A DNA stretch of 64,000 bases from Wocania ichthyoenteri Th78 (GTDB lineage: Bacteria > Bacteroidota > Bacteroidia > Flavobacteriales > Flavobacteriaceae). Below, piece by piece: positions 1 to 8,685 of this stretch. Position numbers and translations under genes: made by a program. The stretch covers positions 2,067,169-2,131,168 of the forward strand of contig NZ_KN525716.1 of NCBI RefSeq assembly GCF_000789235.1. The letters run 5' to 3'. The notes beneath the pieces were generated by a model, which saw only the letters and a program-made list of their open reading frames with translations, was not told the origin of the DNA and searched no databases. Positions within the stretch are counted from its first letter, which is position 1, and every line of letters starts with the position of its first letter.

Positions 1-869
1 CAGAATCGCTTCAAGTAAAAGTTGGTGTTAGCGGAAAAGGCAATCTAAAATTGTTTAAATTACCTAAAGTGTCGTTACCAAGCTCGCTAGAAGTATACGA
101 GCCGGAACATACTGAAAACGTTAAAACAAACTTAGCAGGTATGCAGGGTAATATTTCAGATAGTTATACCGTTGTGCCTCAGTATAAAGGCAAATATCCA
201 ATACCTAGCATTTCGTTTTCATATTTCGATTTAAAGACAGAAAGTTATAAAAGATTGTCGTCTGATGAAATAGTAATTGATGTTTTAGATGGACCACTTA
301 ATAATGATTCAAATTCAAATACAACTAATACTAATTCAGGAAAGCAACGTGTTGTTTTAAATAACGACCAGTTTACATTTATAAAAACGAAAACAAATTT
401 TTCATCAATAAATTCATCATATTTCTTTAAAACACCATTGTTTTGGAGCGTTTTATTATTACCATTTTTAGCCATTCCGTTAGCTATTGTTATTAGAAAG
501 AAAAAAGCAAGTAGAGATGCCGACGTTTATGGTAATAAAATTAGAAAAGCTGATAAATTAGCTAAGAAATATTTAAGCAATGCCAAAAAAGCACTAGGCA
601 AAAAAGAAGCCTTTTATATCGCTTTAGAAAAAGCGTTGCATAATTATTTAAAAGCCAAATTACATATAGAAACGAGCGATTTAAGTAAAGATAAAGTGGT
701 TAGTTTACTTAAAGATAAGCAGGTTGATGACATCGCGATTTCAGATTTTGTAAGCATTATTAAAAATTGTGAATTAGCACGCTACACGCCTATTACAAAT
801 GTAGAAATGCAACAAGATTATGAAAAAGCAGCAAAAACAATTTCGTTAATAGATAAACAAGCACGTTAA
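1..869 (+). CDS. batD: BatD-like aerotolerance protein, C-terminal part (5' end outside window)
   Basis: The reading frame is open from base 3, so the first 50 bases are also coding and the TTG at 51 is not a real start. The visible part is a beta-rich extracytoplasmic segment, a membrane helix near 'FWSVLLLPFLAIPLAIVI' followed by a KKK stop-transfer, and a cytoplasmic helical tail rich in Lys. This is the architecture of the C-terminal half of BatD (oxygen tolerance family). BatE follows after one base, as in Bacteroidota bat operons (batA-E), whose products are thought to form an envelope complex with a role in stress tolerance. The assignment rests on architecture and neighbour; the N-terminus cannot be examined. 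Confidence 0.8.
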   Translation, partial: ESLQVKVGVSGKGNLKLFKLPKVSLPSSLEVYEPEHTENVKTNLAGMQGNISDSYTVVPQYKGKYPIPSISFSYFDLKTESYKRLSSDEIVIDVLDGPLNNDSNSNTTNTNSGKQRVVLNNDQFTFIKTKTNFSSINSSYFFKTPLFWSVLLLPFLAIPLAIVIRKKKASRDADVYGNKIRKADKLAKKYLSNAKKALGKKEAFYIALEKALHNYLKAKLHIETSDLSKDKVVSLLKDKQVDDIAISDFVSIIKNCELARYTPITNVEMQQDYEKAAKTISLIDKQAR

Positions 870-870
870 A

Positions 871-1629
871 ATGAAGAACATAATATACATTTTAGCATTT
901 TTATTTAGCACTGTAGTTTTTCCTCAAAACGAAATGCTTTTCGAGCAAGCAAACACTTTATATAATCAAGGAAAATATGCTGAAGCTATAGATAAGTATA
1001 CAGCTATTTTAGATACAGGAAATCATTCTACAGAATTGTATTTTAATCTAGCCAATGCACATTATAAATTAAATAATATAGCACCAAGCATTTACTTTTA
1101 CGAAAAAGCATTACAATTATCTCCAAATGATAAAGAGATAAAAAGCAATATGGCATTTGCGAAAAACATGACTATTGATGCTATTGATGTTATTCCAGAA
1201 ACAGGATTATCTAAATTGATTAAAAACATTACTAATATGATGAGTTTTGATGCTTGGGCAAAAACTGCTGTTGCTTTTGTATTGTGTTTTGTCATATTAT
1301 TTTTAATTTATTATTTTGCTTATTCAACTATAAATAAACGACTCGCTTTTATAGGCAGTTTAATAAGTTTGCTATTATTATGTGTTTCTTTGGGCTTAGC
1401 ATTTCGTAAATTTAGCATTGATAAACAAAATAAACCAGCTATTGTTTTTGCCCAAGAAAGCAAAGTAAAGAGTGAGCCAAATTACAGAAGCGAAGAGTCT
1501 TTTCGATTACATGAAGGCACGAAAGTTCAAGTACTGGATACAGTAAATAGTTGGAAAAAAATAAAACTAACAGATGGTAAAACAGGATGGGTGAATTCTG
1601 ACGACATTAAATTGTTATACAATTTTTAA
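871..1629 (+). CDS. batE: BatE-like TPR/SH3 aerotolerance protein
   Basis: A 252-residue protein: signal peptide (residues 1-18), tetratricopeptide repeats at about 20-95 ('YNQGKYAEAIDKY', 'YFNLANAHYKLNN', 'ALQLSPNDKEI'), two membrane helices at about 130-185, and a C-terminal bacterial SH3 domain ending in 'GKTGWVNSDDIKLL'. This order is that of BatE, last gene of the bat operon. It starts one base after the BatD stop, so the two are surely cotranscribed. The TPR part probably binds Bat partners in the periplasm and the SH3 part may contact peptidoglycan or protein; that is inference. Confidence 0.85.
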   Translation: MKNIIYILAFLFSTVVFPQNEMLFEQANTLYNQGKYAEAIDKYTAILDTGNHSTELYFNLANAHYKLNNIAPSIYFYEKALQLSPNDKEIKSNMAFAKNMTIDAIDVIPETGLSKLIKNITNMMSFDAWAKTAVAFVLCFVILFLIYYFAYSTINKRLAFIGSLISLLLLCVSLGLAFRKFSIDKQNKPAIVFAQESKVKSEPNYRSEESFRLHEGTKVQVLDTVNSWKKIKLTDGKTGWVNSDDIKLLYNF

Positions 1630-1659
1630 TATATATTAAACAAAACAGATTAAAAATAT

Positions 1660-1667
1660 TATATTTG
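1660..1667 (+). promoter_or_regulatory. Promoter -7 box (TATATTTG)
   Basis: An exact match to the Bacteroidota -7 consensus TAnnTTTG lies 23 bases before the ATG at 1690 and just after the bat operon. No clear TTG -33 box is seen at the right spacing. It probably drives the small membrane protein and perhaps the SulP/carbonic anhydrase genes. Confidence 0.5.
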
Positions 1668-1689
1668 CCCGCATAAAACGATAAAGTAA

Positions 1690-1974
1690 ATGTCAAAAAA
1701 AAGAGTATCTATATTTTTTTCAGTAATCTTTTTACTGTTTATAGCTGCGCCAACTGTTATATTAATGGTTGATGATACAATTGATGTTTCTATAATTTTC
1801 TCTACTTCTGAAGAAGAAGAAAAGGGGTTTAAAATTGCATTTTCAAATGAAAAAGCTAATGAATCAGATTTAGCTTTAACTTTCACTGAAAATAACTTAG
1901 GATATTTTTTTAAAAATTATCCTAAACCACACTTAAACCTTATTTTCCCACCTCCCGAACAAAACATATTATAA
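1690..1974 (+). CDS. Small single-pass membrane protein of unknown function
   Basis: A 94-residue protein with a basic N-terminus (MSKKR), one hydrophobic helix at about residues 8-28, an acidic stretch 'STSEEEEKG' and a proline-rich end ('IFPPPEQNIL'). It has its own -7 box and sits 93 bases before the first SulP gene. I do not recognise a domain. Position suggests an accessory role to the bicarbonate cluster, but nothing in the sequence proves it. The opposite-strand frame over the same bases has no comparable protein features. Confidence 0.6.
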   Translation: MSKKRVSIFFSVIFLLFIAAPTVILMVDDTIDVSIIFSTSEEEEKGFKIAFSNEKANESDLALTFTENNLGYFFKNYPKPHLNLIFPPPEQNIL

Positions 1975-2067
1975 GTCGGTTTTTTTGGCTATTAAGTTAG
2001 CCTTGAATTTATTTAAAAAATACTTTTAATCTTCTTTTATGATTAAGAGCTTAAGCGAATTTATTAT

Positions 2068-3636
2068 ATGTTTAAAACTATTAAGAATGACATACCAGCG
2101 AGTATTGTCGTATTTTTTGTTGCATTGCCATTATGTTTAGGTATTGCATTAGCAAGTGGTGCACCACTTTTTTCAGGATTAATTGCAGGAATTATTGGAG
2201 GAGTTGTTGTAGGGAGTTTAAGTGGTTCAAAAATTGGAGTAAGTGGGCCAGCTGCAGGTTTAGCAGCCATAGTATTAACTGCTATTGGAACTTTAGGAAG
2301 TTATGAGAACTTTTTAGTTGCAGTAGTTTTAGGAGGAATTATTCAACTTGTTTTTGGAATTTTAAAAGCAGGAATTATTGGATATTATTTCCCATCCTCA
2401 GTTATTAAAGGAATGCTAACAGGGATAGGAATTATCATTATTTTAAAACAAATTCCTCATTTTTTTGGTTACGATAAAGCATTTACTTTATTTAAAGTAG
2501 ATGGAGAAAGTACAACTACACAAATATTAAACATTTTTGATCATATTCAACTAGGATCAACAGTAATAGGGATTATTGGATTAGCTATTTTGTTACTTTG
2601 GGACAAGGTGTTATCTAATAAAGGGAAAATATTTCAGATTATACAAGGACCATTAGTAGCGGTTGCAATCGGAATCATTTTTTATGTGTTAACACAATCT
2701 AATGATGCTTTGGTAATAACAAAAACACATTTAGTAAGCGTTCCAATACCAGAAGATGTAACATCATTTTTAGGACAATTTAGTTTTCCAAACTTTAAAG
2801 TGATTTTAAATCCAGAAGTCTGGATAGTAGCATTTACTATTGCTTTAGTAGCAAGTTTGGAAACGCTTTTGTGTGTAGAAGCTACAGATAAGTTAGATCC
2901 ACATAAAAATGTAACACCAACTAACAGAGAATTATTAGCTCAAGGTACAGGTAACATTATTTCTGGAATGATTGGAGGTTTACCAATAACACAAGTTATT
3001 GTAAGAAGTTCTGCTAATATTCAATCTGGAGGAAGAAGTAAAATGTCTGCAATTATTCATGGCTTTTTATTATTAATATCTGTGATGATAATCCCTAGAT
3101 TATTAAATATGATTCCGTTATCCGTTTTGGCAGCGATATTATTAATTGTTGGATACAAGTTAGCAAAACCAGCATTATTTAAAAAAATGTATATTTTAGG
3201 TTGGAAACAATGGGTACCATTTAACGTAACTGTTTTTGGAATTGTATTTATTGATTTATTATACGGAATCGGTTTAGGGTTAGCTGTTGGCATTGTTGTT
3301 ATACTTATTAAAAGCTATCAAAACTCACACTTTTTGCATAAAGAAGGAGAAGGTGTTGACGATGGTAAAATAAAAATGACCTTAGCAGAAGAAGTAACAT
3401 TTTTTAATAAAGGTGCAATCTTAAAAGAATTAGATAAACTTCCTAAAAATTCATTCTTAGAGTTAGATGTTAGAAAAACAAGATATCTAGATAACGATAT
3501 TATAGAAATTTTGGATGATTTTGCGTTTAAAGCAAAAGAACGCAATATCACAATAAAATTAATTTCAGAACGTGGAATTATTGAAAACCCACCAAGTTAT
3601 ATCGAGTTTTTTAAACTAAGACCAAAATCAGCATAA
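2068..3636 (+). CDS. SulP family anion transporter (probable bicarbonate importer)
   Basis: A 522-residue polytopic membrane protein with the SulP fold: early signature 'ASIVVFFVALPLCLGIALASG', then 'GSKIGVSGPAAGLAAIV', and many Gly-rich helices up to about residue 430. The last ~85 residues ('ILKELDKLPKNSFLELDVRKTRYLDNDIIEILDDF') resemble a short STAS regulatory domain. SulP proteins exchange sulfate, bicarbonate or other anions. A beta-carbonic anhydrase starts 33 bases downstream, which favours bicarbonate (BicA-like) over sulfate, as no sulfate-assimilation gene is nearby. Substrate is inferred from context only. Confidence 0.88.
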   Translation: MFKTIKNDIPASIVVFFVALPLCLGIALASGAPLFSGLIAGIIGGVVVGSLSGSKIGVSGPAAGLAAIVLTAIGTLGSYENFLVAVVLGGIIQLVFGILKAGIIGYYFPSSVIKGMLTGIGIIIILKQIPHFFGYDKAFTLFKVDGESTTTQILNIFDHIQLGSTVIGIIGLAILLLWDKVLSNKGKIFQIIQGPLVAVAIGIIFYVLTQSNDALVITKTHLVSVPIPEDVTSFLGQFSFPNFKVILNPEVWIVAFTIALVASLETLLCVEATDKLDPHKNVTPTNRELLAQGTGNIISGMIGGLPITQVIVRSSANIQSGGRSKMSAIIHGFLLLISVMIIPRLLNMIPLSVLAAILLIVGYKLAKPALFKKMYILGWKQWVPFNVTVFGIVFIDLLYGIGLGLAVGIVVILIKSYQNSHFLHKEGEGVDDGKIKMTLAEEVTFFNKGAILKELDKLPKNSFLELDVRKTRYLDNDIIEILDDFAFKAKERNITIKLISERGIIENPPSYIEFFKLRPKSA

Positions 3637-3668
3637 TTGTACAATTGTAAATTTAAAAATATAAACAA

Positions 3669-4298
3669 ATGAAAGCACACACAAGAGAAACACAGGCTAC
3701 AATGACTCCAGAAAAGTCATTACAATATTTAAAAGAAGGAAATGTAAGATTTCAAAACAATTTAAAAGCAAACAGAAACTTACTAGAACAAGTAAACGAT
3801 ACCAGCGATGGGCAGTTTCCATTTGCCACAATACTTAGTTGTATAGATTCGCGCGTATCAGCAGAATTAGTTTTCGATCAAGGTTTAGGCGATATTTTTA
3901 GCGTTCGAATTGCAGGAAATTTTGTAAACCAAGATATTTTAGGGAGTATGGAATTTGCATGCAAACTAGCAGGAACAAAGCTTATTGTAGTTTTAGGGCA
4001 CACAGCTTGCGGCGCAGTAAAAGGCGCTTGCGACGATGCTAAATTAGGTAATTTAACAGATATGTTAGCAAAAATTAAACCAGCTGTAAAAGCGGTAACC
4101 GAACCTAAAGATGCAAGCTTAAGAAACTCTTCAAATTCTGATTTTGTAGATAATGTTTCTGCTAAAAATGTACAACTTACTATAGATAGGATTGTTGAAG
4201 AAAGTGATGTTTTAGCCGAAATGCAAACCAATGGCGAAATAAAGATAGTAGGAGCCATGTACGATATTAATACAGGTGCCGTCAATTTTTATGAGTAA
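3669..4298 (+). CDS. Beta-class carbonic anhydrase (first copy)
   Basis: 209 residues. Zinc ligands and catalytic residues of the beta class are all present: C58, D60 and R62 in 'LSCIDSR', and H111 and C114 in 'LGHTACGAVKG'. It interconverts CO2 and bicarbonate. No signal peptide is seen, so it should be cytoplasmic. It follows a SulP transporter by 33 bases. It belongs to a different branch from the second copy at 6907: the N-terminus (KSLQYLKEGNVRF) and the segment after the HxxC site differ, so the two did not arise by a recent tandem copy. Confidence 0.92.
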   Translation: MKAHTRETQATMTPEKSLQYLKEGNVRFQNNLKANRNLLEQVNDTSDGQFPFATILSCIDSRVSAELVFDQGLGDIFSVRIAGNFVNQDILGSMEFACKLAGTKLIVVLGHTACGAVKGACDDAKLGNLTDMLAKIKPAVKAVTEPKDASLRNSSNSDFVDNVSAKNVQLTIDRIVEESDVLAEMQTNGEIKIVGAMYDINTGAVNFYE

Positions 4299-4313
4299 AC
4301 AATAAAACTTTCT

Positions 4314-4997
4314 ATGAGAAATATTTATATGAAAAAGAAAGCAAGTTTGGTAGCATTAATCATTGTATTAATGCTACCTGTTTTTGCGCAAAGTCAAGAG
4401 AGTGATTTTGGTAATTGGCTTATTTATATTGGTAACAAAAAGTTAAACCAAAAATGGAATATACATAACGAAGTACAATACAGAAATTATAATGCTATTG
4501 GCGATCTTGAACAATTATTATTACGAACAGGGTTAGGGTATAGTTTTAATGAAAATAAGAATAATATATTACTTGGTTATGGTTATATTCTGTCTGAAAA
4601 TTATGTGGGCAATACAGATGAAAAAGTGTCAGTAAACGAACATAGAATTTTTCAACAATTCACATCAAAACAAAATGTAGGTTTAGTAAAACTAAATCAT
4701 CGTTACAGGTTCGAACAACGTTTTGTAGAAAATGATTTCAAAATGCGCTTTCGTTACTTTTTAGGACTAAATATTCCCTTAATTAATAAAGAAAAAGACA
4801 AAAACAACTATTATCTTTCAGCTTATAATGAGATATTTATAAATTCTAAAAGCTCAGTATTTGATAGGAACAGAGTATATTTAGGTTTAGGGTATAATAT
4901 CAATAAAAATTTAAAACTCGAAGCTGGTTACATGAATCAGTTTTTTGAAACATCTAGTAGAGATCAATTTAATATAATTACGTTTTTTACTTTTTAG
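4314..4997 (+). CDS. DUF2490-like outer-membrane beta-barrel protein
   Basis: About 222-227 residues. The better start may be the internal ATG at 4329 (MKKKASLVALIIVLML), which gives a normal signal peptide ending in 'FAQSQES'. The mature part is made of alternating aromatic/polar strands ('WNIHNEVQYRNYN', 'LNHRYRFEQRF', 'LEAGYMNQFFE') and ends in 'FNIITFFTF', a C-terminal aromatic residue typical of outer-membrane barrels. The pattern fits DUF2490. It lies 16 bases after the first carbonic anhydrase and 35 before the second SulP gene, so it is probably part of the same operon, perhaps as the outer-membrane component; function unknown. Confidence 0.75.
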   Translation: MRNIYMKKKASLVALIIVLMLPVFAQSQESDFGNWLIYIGNKKLNQKWNIHNEVQYRNYNAIGDLEQLLLRTGLGYSFNENKNNILLGYGYILSENYVGNTDEKVSVNEHRIFQQFTSKQNVGLVKLNHRYRFEQRFVENDFKMRFRYFLGLNIPLINKEKDKNNYYLSAYNEIFINSKSSVFDRNRVYLGLGYNINKNLKLEAGYMNQFFETSSRDQFNIITFFTF

Positions 4998-5031
4998 TAA
5001 AAACGCAAGTGTCTAATAAAAACTTTAAACT

Positions 5032-6894
5032 ATGAAAAATTTATTTTCAAATATAAAAGGAGATGCCTTTGGGGGTATTACCGCAGGAATTGTAGCATTA
5101 CCCTTAGCTCTAGCTTTTGGAGTGTCTTCAGGATTAGGACCAACAGCAGGATTGTACGGAGCTATCTTTATCAGTTTTTTCGCGGCACTTTTTGGAGGTA
5201 CAAACACACAAATTTCTGGACCAACAGCTCCAATGACAGCGGTAAGTATGGTTGTTATAGCAGGAATTATTGCTACTAACGATGGTGATGTAAATAAAGC
5301 TTTACCAGTTATTTTAACGGTATTTCTACTTGCAGGATTAATGCAAATTGGTTTGGGAGCTTTAGGTTTAGGGAAGTACATTAGATATATTCCATATCCT
5401 GTAGTTTCAGGATTCATGACTGCTATAGGAGTTATTATTTTGTTAACTCAAATATTACCATCATTGGGATATTACCCTAAAGAAGATATGGAGTTTGTAA
5501 GCCAATTTAAACCACAAGCAGAAGAAGTTATACTTGAAAATATTTTAAAAGAGGAAGCTGGCGAAGGCATTTTAGTACTCGAAGATTTTAAAGAAACCAT
5601 AGCTAGAGCAGATGAAGTTTCTCAAGATGCTATTTTAAAAGAATCACAAACACTTGCTGCTAAGGAAGCATCAGGAGCATTAGGTGCAATTAAAGCTTTC
5701 CCTCGTGCGCTTCAAAATATTAATTGGTTAGAGTTGATTCTTGCTTTAGGTACGATTTTTATTATCTATGGTTTTAAGCGTATTACAAAAGCGGTTCCAA
5801 GTACGTTGGTTGCATTAATTGTTATGTCTGGAATTGCGGTAGGTTTCGGTTTAGATTATAGACCAATTGAGGAAATTCCAAGTGCTCTTCCTATTCCAAA
5901 CTTAGAAATATTCACAACTTTTAATCTTAGTAGTATTACACCTTACATTTTTACAGCACTAACATTAGCACTATTAGGAGCAATCGATTCATTGCTTACA
6001 AGTGTGGTTGCAGATAATATGACAAAAACTAAGCATAAACCTAACAAAGAATTAGTAGGACAAGGTATTGGTAATAGTATTGCAGCAGTTTTTGGAGGAA
6101 TTCCAGGAGCAGGAGCTACGATTAGAACTGTTGTTAATATTACATCTGGAGGAAAAACGAAGCTGTCGGGTATGATTGCAGGTGTTATGTTACTTATTAT
6201 TTTATTAGGTCTAGGTCCAGTTGCTTCACAAATTCCAGCAGCAGTATTAGCAGGAATATTAATTACTGTTGGTATTGGTGTTATGGATTATAAAGGCTTA
6301 AAAGCTATACCAAGTTTACCAAAAGACATGAAATTAGGACCATTAAAACTAAGCTCAGAGGTAGTAATAATGCTAATAGTATTGTTGCTTTCAACATTTT
6401 GGAATTTAGTATATGCAGTAGGAATTGGGTTGGTTATTGCATCGTTAATGTTTATGAAGAAAATAGGTGATTTAACTGCAGGAAGAAGTGACGTGAAAAC
6501 ATTAAAAGAAGAAGCTTGGAAAGACGAAATAGATTTCCCAGAGCACTTAAAAGAAGAGGTGTTTATTAAACATTTAAAAGGGCCTTTATTTTTTGGTTCT
6601 ACAAGTGAATTTCAACAACTTACGTTACAAATTCCAGATACAGCATCTTATGTTATTATGCGTTTAGGACGTATGCAATATATGGATCAATCTGGGCTTT
6701 ATGCGATGGAAGATATGTTACAAGATTTAAAAAAGAAAGAGATTGAAGTGCTTTTTGTAGGATTGTTAAAACAACCTAGGTACATGATGGAGCGTATTGA
6801 TATTATTCCAGATTTTATCCCTGAGGAGCATATTTTCACTAAATTTGATAGTTGTGTAAAATGGATTAAACAACACGTTAACGACAAGTATTAA
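5032..6894 (+). CDS. SulP family anion transporter with STAS domain (probable bicarbonate importer)
   Basis: 620 residues. SulP transmembrane core with 'GGITAGIVALPLALAFGVSSG' at the N-terminus and 'TQISGPTAPMTAVSMV' at about 59-74; STAS domain at about 510-620 ('GPLFFGSTSEFQQL', 'GRMQYMDQSGLYAMEDML'). The hydrophilic loop at about residues 148-230, between 'LLTQILPSLGY' and 'NWLELILALG', is roughly 50 residues longer than the matching loop of the first SulP here and is acidic and helical in character. A carbonic anhydrase begins 13 bases downstream. Bicarbonate is the likely substrate by context, not by residue evidence. Confidence 0.88.
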   Translation: MKNLFSNIKGDAFGGITAGIVALPLALAFGVSSGLGPTAGLYGAIFISFFAALFGGTNTQISGPTAPMTAVSMVVIAGIIATNDGDVNKALPVILTVFLLAGLMQIGLGALGLGKYIRYIPYPVVSGFMTAIGVIILLTQILPSLGYYPKEDMEFVSQFKPQAEEVILENILKEEAGEGILVLEDFKETIARADEVSQDAILKESQTLAAKEASGALGAIKAFPRALQNINWLELILALGTIFIIYGFKRITKAVPSTLVALIVMSGIAVGFGLDYRPIEEIPSALPIPNLEIFTTFNLSSITPYIFTALTLALLGAIDSLLTSVVADNMTKTKHKPNKELVGQGIGNSIAAVFGGIPGAGATIRTVVNITSGGKTKLSGMIAGVMLLIILLGLGPVASQIPAAVLAGILITVGIGVMDYKGLKAIPSLPKDMKLGPLKLSSEVVIMLIVLLLSTFWNLVYAVGIGLVIASLMFMKKIGDLTAGRSDVKTLKEEAWKDEIDFPEHLKEEVFIKHLKGPLFFGSTSEFQQLTLQIPDTASYVIMRLGRMQYMDQSGLYAMEDMLQDLKKKEIEVLFVGLLKQPRYMMERIDIIPDFIPEEHIFTKFDSCVKWIKQHVNDKY

Positions 6895-6906
6895 ACTGTT
6901 AAAATT

Positions 6907-7533
6907 ATGAATTTAGACAAAGTATTTGATAATAACGAAAAGTGGATTAAAGATAAACTAAAAGTTAAAGACAACTACTTTGAAGAACTAGGCAAAGGTC
7001 AAAACCCAGAACTATTATACATAGGCTGTAGCGATAGTCGCGTAACAGCAGAAGAACTTATGGGTGCAGAACCAGGTGAAGTTTTTGTGCATCGTAATAT
7101 AGCTAATATGGTTATTAGTATAGATTTGAATGTAATGTCTGTTCTAAACTATGCAGTTGACCATTTAAAAGTAAAGTACATTGTTGTGTGTGGCCATTAT
7201 GCTTGTGGAGGTGTAAAAGCGGCGATGCAATCAGCAGATTTAGGTATTTTAAACCCTTGGTTACGTAATATTCGAGATGTGTATCGGATACATAAAACGG
7301 AATTAAACACTATTGAAGATGAAGACAAGAAGTATGATAGATTAGTTGAGCTTAATGTAAAAGAACAATGTGTAAACCTCATAAAAACTGCAGCAGTACA
7401 AAAAGCTTACAGAGAAAGAGGTTTAAAAGTCCATGGTTGGGTATTCGATGTACATACAGGAAAGTTAATTGATTTAAAGATTAATTTTGAAAAATACCTA
7501 AAAGATATTATGGAAATTTATCATTTAGACTAA
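6907..7533 (+). CDS. Beta-class carbonic anhydrase (second copy, Can-like)
   Basis: 208 residues with the full beta-class site: C41, D43 and R45 in 'IGCSDSR', H97 and C100 in 'CGHYACGGVKAAM'. The lines 'EELMGAEPGEVFVHRNIAN' and the C-terminal 'VHGWVFDVHTGKLIDL' match the E. coli Can-type group, unlike the first copy. Cytoplasmic by lack of a signal. It is the last gene of the cluster, 13 bases after SulP 2, and is followed at once by a strong terminator. Confidence 0.93.
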   Translation: MNLDKVFDNNEKWIKDKLKVKDNYFEELGKGQNPELLYIGCSDSRVTAEELMGAEPGEVFVHRNIANMVISIDLNVMSVLNYAVDHLKVKYIVVCGHYACGGVKAAMQSADLGILNPWLRNIRDVYRIHKTELNTIEDEDKKYDRLVELNVKEQCVNLIKTAAVQKAYRERGLKVHGWVFDVHTGKLIDLKINFEKYLKDIMEIYHLD

Positions 7534-7535
7534 AT

Positions 7536-7566
7536 AAAAAAGCCACTTAATTGAGTGGCTTTTTTA
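7536..7566. terminator. Bidirectional intrinsic terminator
   Basis: A perfect stem AGCCACT / AGTGGCT with loop TAATTG is flanked by an A-run on the left and a T-run on the right. It sits between the convergent carbonic anhydrase gene and the DoxX gene and can serve both strands. Confidence 0.85.
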
Positions 7567-7575
7567 TTGACTAAC

Positions 7576-8025
7576 CTAAATAGGTTTTATCCAAAGTAAA
7601 TGTTTCCATTTTTCTTTTTCACGTAATATTAAACCAATATTTATTGCAAATAATACTCCTGTTTGTATGAGTTCTCCAATATCATCGGATTCTAAAAACA
7701 AATGAAATAAGAAAATATGTAATGTTATAGGTAACAAAAATAATGCACCAATAAAACCTGTACCTTGAACAATTAAAAGTAATCCAAACAATAACTCACA
7801 GATTCCTAATACTTGCCAAAAATAGCCTGTTTGTTTCGTACCACTTATATATAGGATTTTTTGTAAGGTGTTAACTTTTTCAGGCGATGCAAATTTTTGA
7901 GCTTTCTCTACAACTTCAATAGGTTCGGGAATTGGTTTTTTGAATTTCTGAATACCTCCATAAATCATAAATCCACCTAAAAAAAGGCGACATACAATAA
8001 ATAATACACCAATTGATTTTCCCAT
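7576..8025 (-). CDS. DoxX family membrane protein
   Basis: 149 residues with four hydrophobic helices and the DoxX-type start 'FIVCRLFLGGFMIYGGIQKF'; helix two region 'GYFWQVLGICELLFGLLLIV' carries the family's conserved E. DoxX proteins are small inner-membrane proteins linked to quinone or redox partners in some systems; the substrate here is unknown. It starts one base after the HmuY stop, so it is the third gene of the haem-uptake operon. Whether it acts in haem transport is inference from position. Confidence 0.8.
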   Translation of the reverse strand: MGKSIGVLFIVCRLFLGGFMIYGGIQKFKKPIPEPIEVVEKAQKFASPEKVNTLQKILYISGTKQTGYFWQVLGICELLFGLLLIVQGTGFIGALFLLPITLHIFLFHLFLESDDIGELIQTGVLFAINIGLILREKEKWKHLLWIKPI

Positions 8026-8026
8026 A

Positions 8027-8665
8027 TTAAAAAGTTGTAATACCTATATTTGGTTGATAAACGTAGTTAAATGTATAGTATGGAGTTTCATCAACAAAAG
8101 CATCAGGATTTACTGGGGCATTTTCGTAGTAACTTAAAATTTCAACTTTTGCATAAGATCCATTTCGTGTTTTAAATATAAATATTTTACCTGGTATTGG
8201 CGTAATTAAGTGCGTTGGAGGTCCAGCATAAGAGTACCATCCATTATCACTTCCAGTTGGGATTGCATAACCTGTATCTGAATCTTGTGTAAATAATGAT
8301 ACATCAACACTAGTAACTGATGCCATAGTTCCATTTGCTATATAAACAGCAGCACCACCTGTACGATTTGGTTCATCAGTTGTTCCTAATGTTGTTCCTC
8401 CATTTACAATGATAGATGTTCCTCTAAAAGCAATATCCCAATCTGTATCACTTGTTGTTATCTGACCCGTTGCGAAATCAAACTTTACAAATACTCCTGA
8501 AACAGGTTGCCCTTGACCTCCTGTTTGTGGTGCATGTAAATTTGATACAGTTTCTGACTCTATTTCTAATAGAGGTGTAGAATTATCATCATCACTACTG
8601 CAAGAAGTAAAACCTATAAATAGTGCTGCTAATGTTAAAAATTTAATTGTTTTGATTGTTTTCAT
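8027..8665 (-). CDS. hmuY: HmuY-like haem-binding surface lipoprotein
   Basis: 212 residues. Lipoprotein signal with the lipobox Cys at residue 22 ('FIGFTSC') followed by SSDDD, the acidic +2 stretch that marks surface-exposed lipoproteins in Bacteroidota. The mature domain shows the HmuY pattern: 'VKFDFATGQITTSDTDWDIAFRG' and 'IFIFKTRNGSYAKVEILSYY'. HmuY captures haem from host or environmental proteins and passes it to its TonB receptor, whose gene ends 20 bases upstream. The haem ligands of the Porphyromonas protein (two His) cannot be placed with certainty here, so haem binding mode may differ. Confidence 0.82.
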   Translation of the reverse strand: MKTIKTIKFLTLAALFIGFTSCSSDDDNSTPLLEIESETVSNLHAPQTGGQGQPVSGVFVKFDFATGQITTSDTDWDIAFRGTSIIVNGGTTLGTTDEPNRTGGAAVYIANGTMASVTSVDVSLFTQDSDTGYAIPTGSDNGWYSYAGPPTHLITPIPGKIFIFKTRNGSYAKVEILSYYENAPVNPDAFVDETPYYTFNYVYQPNIGITTF

Positions 8666-8685
8666 TTTGTTTATTTATTAAAGTA

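Noticed and set aside
1980-2005. Hairpin GGCTA/TAGCC after the 94-residue gene as a terminator
   Set aside because: Stem is only five base pairs and no T-run follows; too weak.
3878-4285. 135-codon open frame opposite the first carbonic anhydrase
   Set aside because: It mirrors the coding frame of a clear enzyme gene, has no start context and no domain; a composition effect.
5025-5417. 130-codon open frame opposite the start of the second SulP gene
   Set aside because: Pro/Lys-rich shadow of Gly/Phe-rich membrane helices on the other strand.
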